DNA from: Blattabacterium cuenoti
Lineage (GTDB): Bacteria > Bacteroidota > Bacteroidia > Flavobacteriales > Blattabacteriaceae
DNA: 64,000 nucleotides
Direction: 5' to 3'
Assembly: GCF_014252055.1 (NCBI RefSeq)
Contig: NZ_CP059208.1
Span: forward strand, 248,001 to 312,000
Under the pieces are notes generated by a model. It was given only the letters and a program-made list of their open reading frames with translations, was not told the DNA's origin and did not search any database. The stretch's first letter is position 1; every line of letters begins with the position of its first letter. Of this stretch, positions 37,056 through 45,393 are shown piece after piece. Both the position numbers and the translations under genes were made by a program.

Positions 37056-37334
37056 TGCTCCTTTCTTAACACCTTCTAACAAATGCTTTTTAAGTAAAAC
37101 TCCATTTTTAGAAAAAATAGATCTTACTGTTTCTGTAGGTCGTGCTCCTTTCATTAACCATGAAACTGCGTTATTCATTTTTAATACAGTAGATGGTGGA
37201 TCTGCATGAGGATTATATGTTCCCAGCTTCTCTATAAATTTCCCATCTCTAGGAGCACGAGAATCTGCTACAACTATATGATAAATTGGTTTATGTTTTT
37301 TTCCAATTCTTTTTAAACGTATTTTAACGGACAT
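36996..37334 (-). CDS. rpsP: 30S ribosomal protein S16
   Basis: S16 is an assembly protein of the small subunit. The N-terminus [26 protein letters not shown] is unmistakable and [10 protein letters not shown] and [20 protein letters not shown] follow. At 112 residues it has the core plus a short tail. It is a single leftward gene; its 3' end overlaps truB by 60 bases. Upstream lie 140 bases to tRNA-Gln with no clear promoter match, although a short hairpin (37367-37379) is present. Confidence 0.95.
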   Translation of the reverse strand: MSVKIRLKRIGKKHKPIYHIVVADSRAPRDGKFIEKLGTYNPHADPPSTVLKMNNAVSWLMKGARPTETVRSIFSKNGVLLKKHLLEGVKKGALTNEESYEKFNIWYKKYKI

Positions 37335-37474
37335 AATTATAATTAATTAAACTTTAAAAAAAAATTGACTTAAAAAGTCTATCATTTGTCTTCTACTATG
37401 GAAGAAACTAACTTAAATTTAGACATAAATATAATGTTTTTGAAAAAAAAATGGTATATATTTACATTTTTCAT

Positions 37475-37545
37475 AGACCCGTTGTGTAACGGTAGCACAG
37501 CAGATTTTGGTTCTGTTAGTTGGGGTTCGAGTCCCTACGGGTCTG
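37475..37545 (+). tRNA. tRNA-Gln (anticodon TTG)
   Basis: A full cloverleaf can be drawn: 7-base-pair acceptor stem AGACCCG/CGGGTCT (37475-37481 with 37538-37544), D arm with GTGT/GCAC, anticodon stem GCAGA/TCTGT with loop TTTTGGT and anticodon TTG, and T arm TGGGG/CCCTA around TTCGAGT. The discriminator is G and CCA is not encoded. It stands alone between rpsP and the symporter gene. Confidence 0.95.
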
Positions 37546-37598
37546 TTGCCTTACCTGCTTGTTACGTATTTATTGTCTCATGTTGAATTTTTTATAAA

Positions 37599-38996
37599 AT
37601 GAGTATTGGAATGAAAGTAAAAAAAGAAAAAGTTTTACTGATAGCTTTTCTAAGTTTTTTAGTATGTGCATTAATTCATTTCTATAGGTCCTTTTTAGGA
37701 TTAGATAAATCTACTCTTTGCATATTAAGATGTTCTGTCATATCTCTTTTTATATTGTATGCTTTTCTAAAAAAAGATTTAACTACTTGGATCTTAATTT
37801 CTATAATCATAGGTATAGAAATAGGGTTAGACTTGCCTAAAATAGCTGTAGAACTGAGATTTTTATCTCAAATTTTCTTGAGATTAATAAAGACTATTAT
37901 TGCTCCAATACTATTTTCAACTTTAGTTGTTGGAATAGCAAGTCATTCTAACATAAAACAATTAGGTAGTATGGGATGGAAATCCCTATTATATTTTGAA
38001 ATAGTAACAACCTTAGCTTTATTTATTGGACTTATTGCTATTAATATTTCTCAAGCTGGAGTAGGAATTGTTATGCCTTCTAATATTACAAAACAACAAT
38101 TGCCAATTGTAGAAAGCAGATCTTGGCAAGATACTATTCTTCATGTTTTTCCTGAGAATTTTATTAAATCTATATATCATGGGGATGTCCTCCCTATAGT
38201 AGTTTTTTCTGTAATATTTGGGATATCTATGGTCTTTCTAGAAGAAAAAAAACGAAACCCCATATTGATATTTGCAGAAAGTTTATCAGAAATAATGTTT
38301 AAGTTTACTAAAATAATCATGTATTTCGCTCCTATAGGAGTAGGATCTGCAATAGCTTATACTGTTGGTCATATGGGTTTAGATATTTTATATAACCTTT
38401 TTCAACTATTATTAACTCTTTATATTGCTTTATTTGCTTTTTTGATAGTAGTTTTATTTCCTATACTTTTGTGGATTAAAATTCCTTTAAAAGGTTTTGT
38501 GAAAGCATTGACTGAACCAGTTTCATTAGCATTTGCTACTACAAGTTCTGAGTCTGCTCTTCCTTTACTTATGGAAAATTTAGAAAAATTAGGTGTCCCT
38601 AGAAAAATTATTGCTTTTGTTATTCCTACAGGATACAGTTTTAACTTAGATGGAACTACTTTATATCTTTCTTTAGCTACAGTTTTTGTAGCACAAGCAT
38701 CTGGAATTCCTCTAAGTTTTAGTCAACAAATATTTATAGGTTTGACTTTAATATTAACTAGTAAAGGAGTAGCTGGTGTCCCTAGAGCTTCTCTCGTCAT
38801 TCTTTTAGCTACTGTTGCATCTTTTGGGTTACCTACTTGGCCTATATTAGCTATTATTGGAATAGATGAATTAATGGATATGGCTCGTACTACTGTAAAT
38901 GTTATAGGAAATGGATTAGCAAGTTGTGTTATTGCTCGTTCAGAAGGAGAATTTGATGATAAGAAAATGTTAGATTATATAAAAAATGATTTTTGA
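37599..38996 (+). CDS. Dicarboxylate/amino acid:cation symporter (DAACS, GltP/DctA type)
   Basis: The 465-residue membrane protein has the DAACS hallmarks: FATTSSESALPLLMENLEKLGVPRKI (the serine-rich re-entrant loop) and GYSFNLDGTTLYLSLATVF, with about eight helices and a C-terminal IIGIDELMDMARTTVNVIGN. The family imports C4-dicarboxylates, glutamate or aspartate with protons or sodium; the substrate cannot be told. An extra N-terminal hydrophobic stretch of about 60 residues precedes the usual start. Its stop overlaps the apparent TTG start of mvaD. Confidence 0.9.
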   Translation: MSIGMKVKKEKVLLIAFLSFLVCALIHFYRSFLGLDKSTLCILRCSVISLFILYAFLKKDLTTWILISIIIGIEIGLDLPKIAVELRFLSQIFLRLIKTIIAPILFSTLVVGIASHSNIKQLGSMGWKSLLYFEIVTTLALFIGLIAINISQAGVGIVMPSNITKQQLPIVESRSWQDTILHVFPENFIKSIYHGDVLPIVVFSVIFGISMVFLEEKKRNPILIFAESLSEIMFKFTKIIMYFAPIGVGSAIAYTVGHMGLDILYNLFQLLLTLYIALFAFLIVVLFPILLWIKIPLKGFVKALTEPVSLAFATTSSESALPLLMENLEKLGVPRKIIAFVIPTGYSFNLDGTTLYLSLATVFVAQASGIPLSFSQQIFIGLTLILTSKGVAGVPRASLVILLATVASFGLPTWPILAIIGIDELMDMARTTVNVIGNGLASCVIARSEGEFDDKKMLDYIKNDF

Positions 38997-40056
38997 TAAT
39001 TGTGAATTTTGAAAAAAAATATTTAGAAACAATATTTCCTAATGGAGTAATCACAAAAAAAAGTTATTCGAACATTGCTCTGATTAAATATTGGGGAAAA
39101 TATACTGATAGAATACAAATTCCATTAAATTCTTCTATTAGTTATTCTCTAAGTAAAGTATATACAAAAACACGGTTAATATATAGTATAAAGAAAAAAA
39201 AAATTTTTCGATAAAAATATTCCTAGATGGAAAAGAAGAAACAAGTTTTCTTCCAAAAACTTTAAAATTTTTTCATAGAGCTTCATTTTATTGTTCTTAT
39301 CTTAGATATTTTGATTTCGTTATTGAAACTTACAACAATTTTCCACATAGTAGTGGAATTGCATCATCTGCCTCTTCAATGAGTGCCTTAGCTTTATGTA
39401 TTATGGAAATGGAAAAAAAATTTTACTCTTCCTTAAAAGAAGAAAGTTTTTTTTTAAGAAAAGCTTCTTTTTTATCAAGATTAGGTTCAGGAAGCGCTTG
39501 CAGATCTATCTATCCTGGTTTAGTTGTTTGGGGGTATCATAAATCGATAAAAGGAAGTAATAATTTTTATGCTATTCCATATCCATATAAAATACATCCT
39601 ATATTTCAAAATATTTCAGATACTATATTAATAGTGGATAAAAATCCTAAAAAAATATTAAGTTCAAAAGGACATAAGTTAATGAATAACCATCCTTATG
39701 TTAAGGATAGAATTAAAAGTGCTAACAAGAATATGATAAAACTTATTTCTATATTAAAAACAGGAGACTTCCGTAAATTTGGAGAATTAATAGAACATGA
39801 GGCATTAACTCTTCATGCAATGATCATGACTTCTAGACCATATTTCTTATGGATAAAACCAAATACACTTCACATTATTTACACTATATGGGAATTCAGA
39901 ATTCAAAGCAAAAAAAATATCTATTTTACGCTAGATGCAGGTGCTAACGTTCATCTTCTATACCCCATTCAAGAAAGAAAATATATCATAAAATGGATAT
40001 ATAATAATCTTTTTTCTTATTGTGAAAAAATCATAGAAAGTTTTGTTCATAAATGA
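38993..40056 (+). pseudogene. mvaD: Diphosphomevalonate decarboxylase, frameshifted in an A10 tract (possibly rescued by slippage)
   Basis: The mevalonate-pathway enzyme makes isopentenyl diphosphate from diphosphomevalonate. The first part (to 39214) reads SYSNIALIKYWGKYTDRIQIPLN and ends early; the rest, in the frame one base back, continues with IFLDGKEETSFLPKTLKFF, the phosphate loop PHSSGIASSASSMSALALC, SRLGSGSACRSIYPG and LDAGANVHLLYP. All conserved parts are present. The break falls in A10 at 39194-39203; eleven A residues, or a -1 ribosomal slip, would give one product of about 354 residues. There is no in-frame ATG near the start: TTG 38993 (overlapping the symporter stop) or GTG 39002 is used. 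Confidence 0.85.
39194..39203 (+). repeat. A10 tract at the mvaD frameshift
   Basis: Ten consecutive A residues where the two halves of mvaD fall out of frame. With eleven, the codons read Lys-Lys-Lys-Lys-Asn-Phe-Ser-Ile and join the conserved parts smoothly. Confidence 0.9.
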
Positions 40057-40072
40057 ACTATAGCTATATTTG
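40043..40072 (+). promoter_or_regulatory. Promoter of tRNA-His (TTG-N19-TATATTTG)
   Basis: TTG at 40043-40045 and TATATTTG at 40065-40072 are separated by 19 bases, an exact match to the Bacteroidota -33/-7 promoter. The -33 element lies inside the last codons of mvaD. Transcription would begin near 40079, about 40 bases before the tRNA. Confidence 0.55.
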
Positions 40073-40120
40073 TTTTTGATATATTCATTCTTTTTTTCAT
40101 ATTTAGTAATTAATTACTAT

Positions 40121-40196
40121 GGTGGTCGTAGCTCAGTTGGTTTAGAGCATCAGATTGTGGTTCTGAGGGTCGCCGGTTCGAATCCGGTCGTCCACC
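40121..40196 (+). tRNA. tRNA-His (anticodon GTG)
   Basis: The anticodon arm TCAGA/TCTGA holds loop TTGTGGT with anticodon GTG at 40157-40159. The T arm is GCCGG/CCGGT around TTCGAAT. G at 40121 is the extra G-1 of tRNA-His, paired with the discriminator C at 40196. The acceptor stem (40122-40128 with 40089+100 to 40195, that is 40189-40195) has one T-T mismatch at its fifth pair. CCA is not encoded. Confidence 0.95.
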
Positions 40197-40211
40197 CTTA
40201 TTATTTTATTA

Positions 40212-41399
40212 TTATGATAATGCTTTTTTTATTCTCGTAAATGCCTCTATAATTTTTTCTTCTGAAGAAGCATAAGAAATACGTATACATCCACTATCTC
40301 CGAAAGCACTTCCACTAACAGTTGCTACATTAGCTTTTTCCAATAATAAATTAGAAAAATCATCAGAATCTTGAATAATTTTACCAAATAATCTTTCTCC
40401 AAAAAATTCTGAAACATTTGGAAAAATATAAAAAGCTCCATTAGGTTTATTAAATTGAAAACCAGGAATATCCTTGATCATATCTAAAACTAAATTTCTT
40501 CTTTTTTTAAATTCTTTTATCATGTATTCTATTTCAATAGGAGATGATTGTAATGCTGAAATAGCAGCTCTTTGTGCTATAGAGTTTGCACAAGAAGTCA
40601 TCTGTCCCTGAATCTTATCACAAGATTTTGAAATCCATTCTGGAGCTCCTATATATCCAATTCTCCATCCTGTCATTGAAAAAGCTTTGGATAAACCATT
40701 AAGTGTGATCACTTGATTATAAATATTAGGAAATACTGCAATACTAACATGTTTCCCAGAATAACGAATATGTTCATAAATTTCATCAGAAAGTATCATT
40801 ACATTAGGATATTTTCTAAAAACTTCAGCTAAATCTTTTAACTCTTCGTAAGAATAAACACTCCCCGTAGGATTACACGGACTACTAAAAATAAATAATT
40901 TAGTTTTAGATGTAATAACTTTTTCTAATTGTTCTGCATCAATCTTGAAATCATTATCTATTTTTGTAGAAACTATAACAGGAGATGCTTCACACAACTT
41001 CACCATTTGTAAATAACTTACCCAATAAGGAGAAGGAATAATGACTTCATCATCTCTATTTAGAAGAGATAGAAGTACGTTCATGATAGATTGTTTTGCT
41101 CCAGTAGAAACAACAATTTGGGATGTTGTATATTTCAATTTATTATCACGATAAAATTTTTTGCATATTATCTCTCTTAATTCTGTATATCCGGATACAG
41201 GAGTATAATAGTGATAACCTTCATCTATAGCTTTTTTTGCTGCATTCAAAACAAAATTAGGAGGAAAAAAGTCTGGTTCACCCAAACTCAAATTAATGAT
41301 ATCATAACCTTTATTTTTTAATGCTCTAGCTTTAGCAGACATGGCTATAGTTTGCGAATAAGATATATTCTGTAAACGATGAGATAATCTATTTTTCAT
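40212..41399 (-). CDS. Aspartate aminotransferase family protein (class I, subgroup Ib)
   Basis: This 395-residue PLP enzyme has the fold type I pattern: LSLGEPDFFPP, GYHYYTPVSGYTELRE, STGAKQSIMNVLLSL, SSPCNPTGSVYSYEEL, LSDEIYEHIRYSG and the PLP lysine in LNGLSKAFSMTGWRIGYIG. These are typical of bacterial Ib aspartate aminotransferases, which make aspartate or glutamate and may also act on prephenate or aromatic keto acids. It converges on tRNA-His (15 bases) and is divergent from rsmG. Confidence 0.9.
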   Translation of the reverse strand: MKNRLSHRLQNISYSQTIAMSAKARALKNKGYDIINLSLGEPDFFPPNFVLNAAKKAIDEGYHYYTPVSGYTELREIICKKFYRDNKLKYTTSQIVVSTGAKQSIMNVLLSLLNRDDEVIIPSPYWVSYLQMVKLCEASPVIVSTKIDNDFKIDAEQLEKVITSKTKLFIFSSPCNPTGSVYSYEELKDLAEVFRKYPNVMILSDEIYEHIRYSGKHVSIAVFPNIYNQVITLNGLSKAFSMTGWRIGYIGAPEWISKSCDKIQGQMTSCANSIAQRAAISALQSSPIEIEYMIKEFKKRRNLVLDMIKDIPGFQFNKPNGAFYIFPNVSEFFGERLFGKIIQDSDDFSNLLLEKANVATVSGSAFGDSGCIRISYASSEEKIIEAFTRIKKALS

Positions 41400-41452
41400 A
41401 GATGTATAAATAATTAATTTGAAATGATTACAAATCTAAATAAATTTATGAT

Positions 41453-41481
41453 CAAATTTATTTATCTATAAAAATCTGCAA
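41453..41481 (-). promoter_or_regulatory. Candidate promoter of the aspartate aminotransferase gene
   Basis: On the minus strand TTG (41481-41479) and TAAATTTG (41460-41453) are 18 bases apart, matching TTG-N17-23-TAnnTTTG. A second -7-like TAGATTTG lies at 41438-41431. The -33 element is just upstream of the rsmG ATG at 41484 on the other strand. Confidence 0.4.
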
Positions 41482-41483
41482 AA

Positions 41484-42107
41484 ATGGAATTAATAAAAAA
41501 ATATTTTCCATATTTATTAGATAAACAACTTAACCAATTGCACTCCTTACAAGATTTGTATTCCTATTGGAATTCCTATGTAAATGTCATATCTAGAAAA
41601 ACTTTCTATGATTTTTACCAACGACATGTTCTTTTTTGTTTAGGAATAGCAAAAGTATATTCTTTTTTTCCTGGATCATGCGTGATGGATTTAGGTACAG
41701 GAGGTGGGTTCCCTGGAATTCCTCTATCTATAGTATTTCCTAAAACAGAATTTATATTGGTAGATTCTATTATGAAAAAAATAAAAATTGTAAAAAATAT
41801 AGTAGATACTCTTCAATTAGAAAACGTAAGCACCATTTGTATTAGAGCAGAGAAATTAGAAAAAAAATTTGATTTTGTAGTAACCAGAGCCGTGAAAAAA
41901 ATAGAAACCATTCATCAATGGATAAAAAATAAATTTAAAGATAAATCTTATTCCAATTCCAAAATTATAAATGGAACCTTTTATCTAAAAGGAGGAGATA
42001 TTTCCGATGAGTTAAAAAAATTTCCTAATGCAATAGAATACTCTTTATATCATTATTTTAATGAACCATTTTTTATAACTAAAAAAGTTGTTTGGATTTC
42101 CAATTAA
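41484..42107 (+). CDS. rsmG: 16S rRNA (guanine(527)-N(7))-methyltransferase
   Basis: RsmG (GidB) methylates G527 of 16S rRNA. The SAM loop VMDLGTGGGFPGIPLSIVFP and the preceding YSYWNSYVNVISRKTFYDFYQRHV region (family W...NLIS......H..DS) are clear, with VTRAVKKI further on. Length 207 is normal. The amidohydrolase gene follows after 19 bases on the same strand. Confidence 0.94.
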   Translation: MELIKKYFPYLLDKQLNQLHSLQDLYSYWNSYVNVISRKTFYDFYQRHVLFCLGIAKVYSFFPGSCVMDLGTGGGFPGIPLSIVFPKTEFILVDSIMKKIKIVKNIVDTLQLENVSTICIRAEKLEKKFDFVVTRAVKKIETIHQWIKNKFKDKSYSNSKIINGTFYLKGGDISDELKKFPNAIEYSLYHYFNEPFFITKKVVWISN

Positions 42108-42126
42108 ATTAAAAAATTTATAAATA

Positions 42127-43092
42127 ATGAATCCTAAAAAAATTTTTCTAGAAAAAATTAAACAAGAAGGAGGATGGGTAAATGCTCATGCTCACTTAGA
42201 TAGAGCTTATACTCTAACGAAAAAAAATTTTCGATATTCTTATTTTCCTATCAAAAAAAAATGGTATTTAGTAGACGAAATGAAACGTTTAGCTACAGAA
42301 TCGGATATTTACATCCGTATGGAAAAAGCTCTAGAATATTTTTTACGACAAGGGACACAAGCTCTGTGTACATTTATTGATGTAGATGAAATAATAGAAG
42401 ATAAGGCTTTAAATGCAGCAAAAAAATTGAAAGATAATTATGGAAATTACATACATATTTGTTTTGCAAATCAAGTTCTCAAAGGAGTTTTAGATAAAAA
42501 TTCAAAATATTGGTTTGATAAGTCTATAGAATTTGTGGATATTATTGGGGGGCTTCCAGCTAAAGATTATGGTAAAGAAGATGAACATTTAAATATTTTA
42601 TTAAAAACAGCTAAGGAATATGGGAAAATAGTACATGTACATGTAGATCAATTTAACACAAGTGAAGAGAAAGAGACTGAGAAACTAGCAAAAAAAACAA
42701 TTGAACATGGAATGCAAGGAAAAGTGGTTGCTATACATAGTATCTCATTAGCTGCACATGCTAGATCATATCGTTATGAAATATACAAATTAATGAAAAA
42801 AGCAGATTTAATGGTAATATCTTGTCCAATAGCTTGGATAGATCATACTAGAAATGAACGTTTGACTCCTAGTCACAATTCCATTACTCCAGTAGATGAA
42901 ATGATCCCTGAAGGTATTTTAGTAGCTTTTGGAACAGATAACATATGCGATATATACAAGCCTTTTTCTGATGGAAATCTTTGGATAGAATTACGAGTTA
43001 TGTTAGAAGCTTGTCATTACTATGATATAGATAATTTAGTTAAAATAGCTACTGTAAATGGATTGAGAGTATTAGGATTAAAAAAAAAATAA
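42127..43092 (+). CDS. Cytosine deaminase-like amidohydrolase of unknown substrate
   Basis: The 321-residue product has the metal ligands of the amidohydrolase superfamily: HxH in NAHAHLDR (His21, His23), HVHVDQFN (His172), AIHSIS (His204) and FGTDNICD (Asp271). The segment order matches cytosine deaminase CodA most closely, including a CodA-like GITRVKEM/SITPVDEMIPEG segment. At the position of CodA catalytic Glu217 (HCDE) there is a Gln (HVDQ). Ammonia release from a ring compound is a reasonable guess, but the substrate is not known. It ends two bases before the end of lysS. Confidence 0.75.
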   Translation: MNPKKIFLEKIKQEGGWVNAHAHLDRAYTLTKKNFRYSYFPIKKKWYLVDEMKRLATESDIYIRMEKALEYFLRQGTQALCTFIDVDEIIEDKALNAAKKLKDNYGNYIHICFANQVLKGVLDKNSKYWFDKSIEFVDIIGGLPAKDYGKEDEHLNILLKTAKEYGKIVHVHVDQFNTSEEKETEKLAKKTIEHGMQGKVVAIHSISLAAHARSYRYEIYKLMKKADLMVISCPIAWIDHTRNERLTPSHNSITPVDEMIPEGILVAFGTDNICDIYKPFSDGNLWIELRVMLEACHYYDIDNLVKIATVNGLRVLGLKKK

Positions 43093-43094
43093 TT

Positions 43095-44597
43095 CTATTT
43101 TTTCCCTTTCTTTTCTGGACGCATTTGTGGAAAAAATAATACCTCTTGAATTGATTTTTTTTTAGTTAATAACATAACTAAACGATCTATTCCAATTCCA
43201 ACACCTGCAGTAGGAGGCATTCCAAACTCTAAAGCTCTTATAAAATCTCTATCTATGAACATGAATTCTTCCTCTGTTTTTTTTTTAGATAATTTCACTT
43301 GTTCTTTTAAACGATAGAGTTGATCTATAGGATCATTAAGCTCTGAATAAGCATTAGCAATTTCTTTCCCATTGATAATAAGTTCAAAACGTTCTGATAA
43401 ACTTTCATCACAACGGTGTTTTTTTGTTAAAGGACTCATTTCTATAGGATAATCAATAATAAAAGTTGGATTTTGATAATGTTTTTCACATTTTTCTTCA
43501 AAAATATTTTCAATAAGTTTAGCTTTACTCATTTTTATATTTTCTTCTATGTGTAATTTTTGACAAACTTTTCTTAAATCACCTTTATCCATACTTTTTA
43601 TATCAAATCCAGTATGTTTTTTGATAGCATCTAATATAGGAATTCTAGGAAAAGGTGTTTTAAAATTAATATTATCATTTTCTTCTTCATGAAAAAGATC
43701 GAAAAGATGCTTCATCATTTTTTCCGTAAAATCCATCATCCAATAATAATCTTTATAGGCAACATAAAGTTCTAAAACTGTAAATTCAGGATTATGAAAA
43801 CGATCCATCCCTTCATTTCTAAAATTTTTTGAAAATTCATATACTCCATGAAATCCTCCTACAATAAGTCTTTTTAAATAAAGTTCATTAGCTATACGTA
43901 AGTATAATGGTATTCCAAGTGTATTATGATAAGTTTCAAATGGACGAGCTATTGCTCCTCCTGGAATGGATTGTAAAACGGGAGTATCAACTTCTAGATA
44001 TTTTTTTTTATCGAAAAAATTTCGTATTTCTTGTATGATACGAGTTCGTTTTAAGAATATATTTTTAACGTCATCATTAACGATAAGATCTACATATCGC
44101 ATACGATAACGCTGTTCTACATTTGAGAAAGCGTCATATATTTTTTTATTTTTATCTACTTTTACTTGTGGTAGAGTTCGAATAGATTTAGATAACAAAG
44201 TTAATTTATGAACATGAATTGTTATTTCATCCATTTTTGTTTTAAATAAAAAACCTTCTACTCCAATAATATCTCCTATATCTAGAATCTTTTTTAAAAG
44301 AATATTATAAGTATCTTCTTTGTTAATTTTATTTGATGTTAAATCATTTTTGGTAAAGTATACTTGTAAACTACCTGTATGATCTTTAATCTCTCCAAAA
44401 GAAGCTTTTCCTAGAATACGTAAACGCATTAACCTACCAGCTATGGTTACATTTTCTTTTTCTAGAAAATTTTTTTGTATATTACGGATAGTGTTTGTTA
44501 TGGGATATTCTTCGGATGGATAAGGGTTTATTCCTAATAATTTTAACTGATCCAATTTTTTTCTTCGTATAATTTGTTGTTCTGATAAATAGGACAT
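43095..44597 (-). CDS. lysS: Lysine--tRNA ligase (class II)
   Basis: LysRS charges tRNA-Lys. The N-terminal OB fold (VTIAGRLMRLRILGKASFGEI.D) is followed by the class II core: motif 1 near FFDKKKYLEVDTPVL, motif 2 in FSKNFRNEGMDRFHNPEF, and motif 3 in AGVGIGIDRLVMLL; AYSELNDPIDQ is lysine-enzyme specific. Length 500 is normal. It is a single leftward gene, converging on the amidohydrolase and divergent from lipB. Confidence 0.96.
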   Translation of the reverse strand: MSYLSEQQIIRRKKLDQLKLLGINPYPSEEYPITNTIRNIQKNFLEKENVTIAGRLMRLRILGKASFGEIKDHTGSLQVYFTKNDLTSNKINKEDTYNILLKKILDIGDIIGVEGFLFKTKMDEITIHVHKLTLLSKSIRTLPQVKVDKNKKIYDAFSNVEQRYRMRYVDLIVNDDVKNIFLKRTRIIQEIRNFFDKKKYLEVDTPVLQSIPGGAIARPFETYHNTLGIPLYLRIANELYLKRLIVGGFHGVYEFSKNFRNEGMDRFHNPEFTVLELYVAYKDYYWMMDFTEKMMKHLFDLFHEEENDNINFKTPFPRIPILDAIKKHTGFDIKSMDKGDLRKVCQKLHIEENIKMSKAKLIENIFEEKCEKHYQNPTFIIDYPIEMSPLTKKHRCDESLSERFELIINGKEIANAYSELNDPIDQLYRLKEQVKLSKKKTEEEFMFIDRDFIRALEFGMPPTAGVGIGIDRLVMLLTKKKSIQEVLFFPQMRPEKKGKK

Positions 44598-44618
44598 AAA
44601 TTTTATATGATGTAAGTA

Positions 44619-44659
44619 TACAACACATTCACATTTTAAATAATAACGAATGTGGTGTA
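44619..44659. promoter_or_regulatory. Inverted repeat between lysS and lipB
   Basis: TACAACACATTC (44619-44630) and GAATGTGGTGTA (44648-44659) pair at 11 of 12 positions around a 17-base loop. It lies in the middle of the 94-base divergent region, where an operator acting on both genes or an RNA hairpin in the lipB leader is possible. No function is shown. Confidence 0.45.
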
Positions 44660-44691
44660 ATAAAGTAGATTTTATAAATTTATCAAAAATT

Positions 44692-45393
44692 ATGAAAAAA
44701 AGAACAATTTTTTTCGAAGATTTAGGAATAAAAGAATATCAAGAAACTTGGAAATATCAAAAAAAATTATTTAAGGACATCATACAAAAAAAAATAAACA
44801 GAGTTTCTTGTCAAAAAGTAGGTTATCTGCTTTTTGTAGAACATCCCAATGTATATACTATAGGAAAAAATGGAAAAAAAAATAAACATTTATTAGTACC
44901 ATCAGATTTCTTAAATAAAATAAATGCAACTTTTTATCAAACAGACAGAGGAGGGGATATCACTTTTCATGGACCTGGACAATTAATAGGATATCCTATC
45001 TTGAATATGGATTATTTTTTTACTGATGTTCATAAATATATTCGTCTATTAGAAGAAGTAATTATTCATTTTTTGAAATTTTATGGACTAGAAGGAGTAA
45101 GAAAAAAAGGAAAAACAGGAGTATGGATGAATAATGATATAGGAAAAAAATCAAGGAAAATATGTGCAATAGGAATTAGAATGAGCCGTTGGGTAACCAT
45201 GCATGGTTTTGCTTTGAATATAAATACGGATTTGCGATATTTTGATTATATAATTCCTTGTGGAATTCATGATCAAGAAGTCACCTCTTTAAGAAAAGAA
45301 TTAGAAAAAAAAGAAATTCCATTTGAAATAGTAAAAAACAAGGTTAAAAAATCTTTTCAAGATGTTTTTAACGTAGAATTTAACCACCTTTAA
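44692..45393 (+). CDS. lipB: Lipoyl(octanoyl) transferase
   Basis: LipB moves octanoate from ACP to lipoyl domains of 2-oxoacid dehydrogenases. The core motifs are RGGDITFHGPGQLIGYPIL, the catalytic Lys in KICAIGIRMSRWVTMHGFALN and the active Cys in IPCGIHDQEVTSL. The open frame begins at 44650, but the ATG at 44692 gives MKKRTIFFEDLGIKEY, close to the family start. Its end overlaps the convergent mtaB by four bases. Confidence 0.94.
   Translation: MKKRTIFFEDLGIKEYQETWKYQKKLFKDIIQKKINRVSCQKVGYLLFVEHPNVYTIGKNGKKNKHLLVPSDFLNKINATFYQTDRGGDITFHGPGQLIGYPILNMDYFFTDVHKYIRLLEEVIIHFLKFYGLEGVRKKGKTGVWMNNDIGKKSRKICAIGIRMSRWVTMHGFALNINTDLRYFDYIIPCGIHDQEVTSLRKELEKKEIPFEIVKNKVKKSFQDVFNVEFNHL

Noticed and set aside
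37367-37379. GACTT-AAA-AAGTC hairpin preceded by TTGACT between rpsP and tRNA-Gln
   Set aside because: The stem is only five pairs with a three-base loop, and TTGACT lacks a matching downstream element; likely chance in AT-rich DNA.
37386-37586. 66-codon open frame across the tRNA-Gln gene
   Set aside because: It runs through a complete tRNA and resembles no protein; treated as chance.
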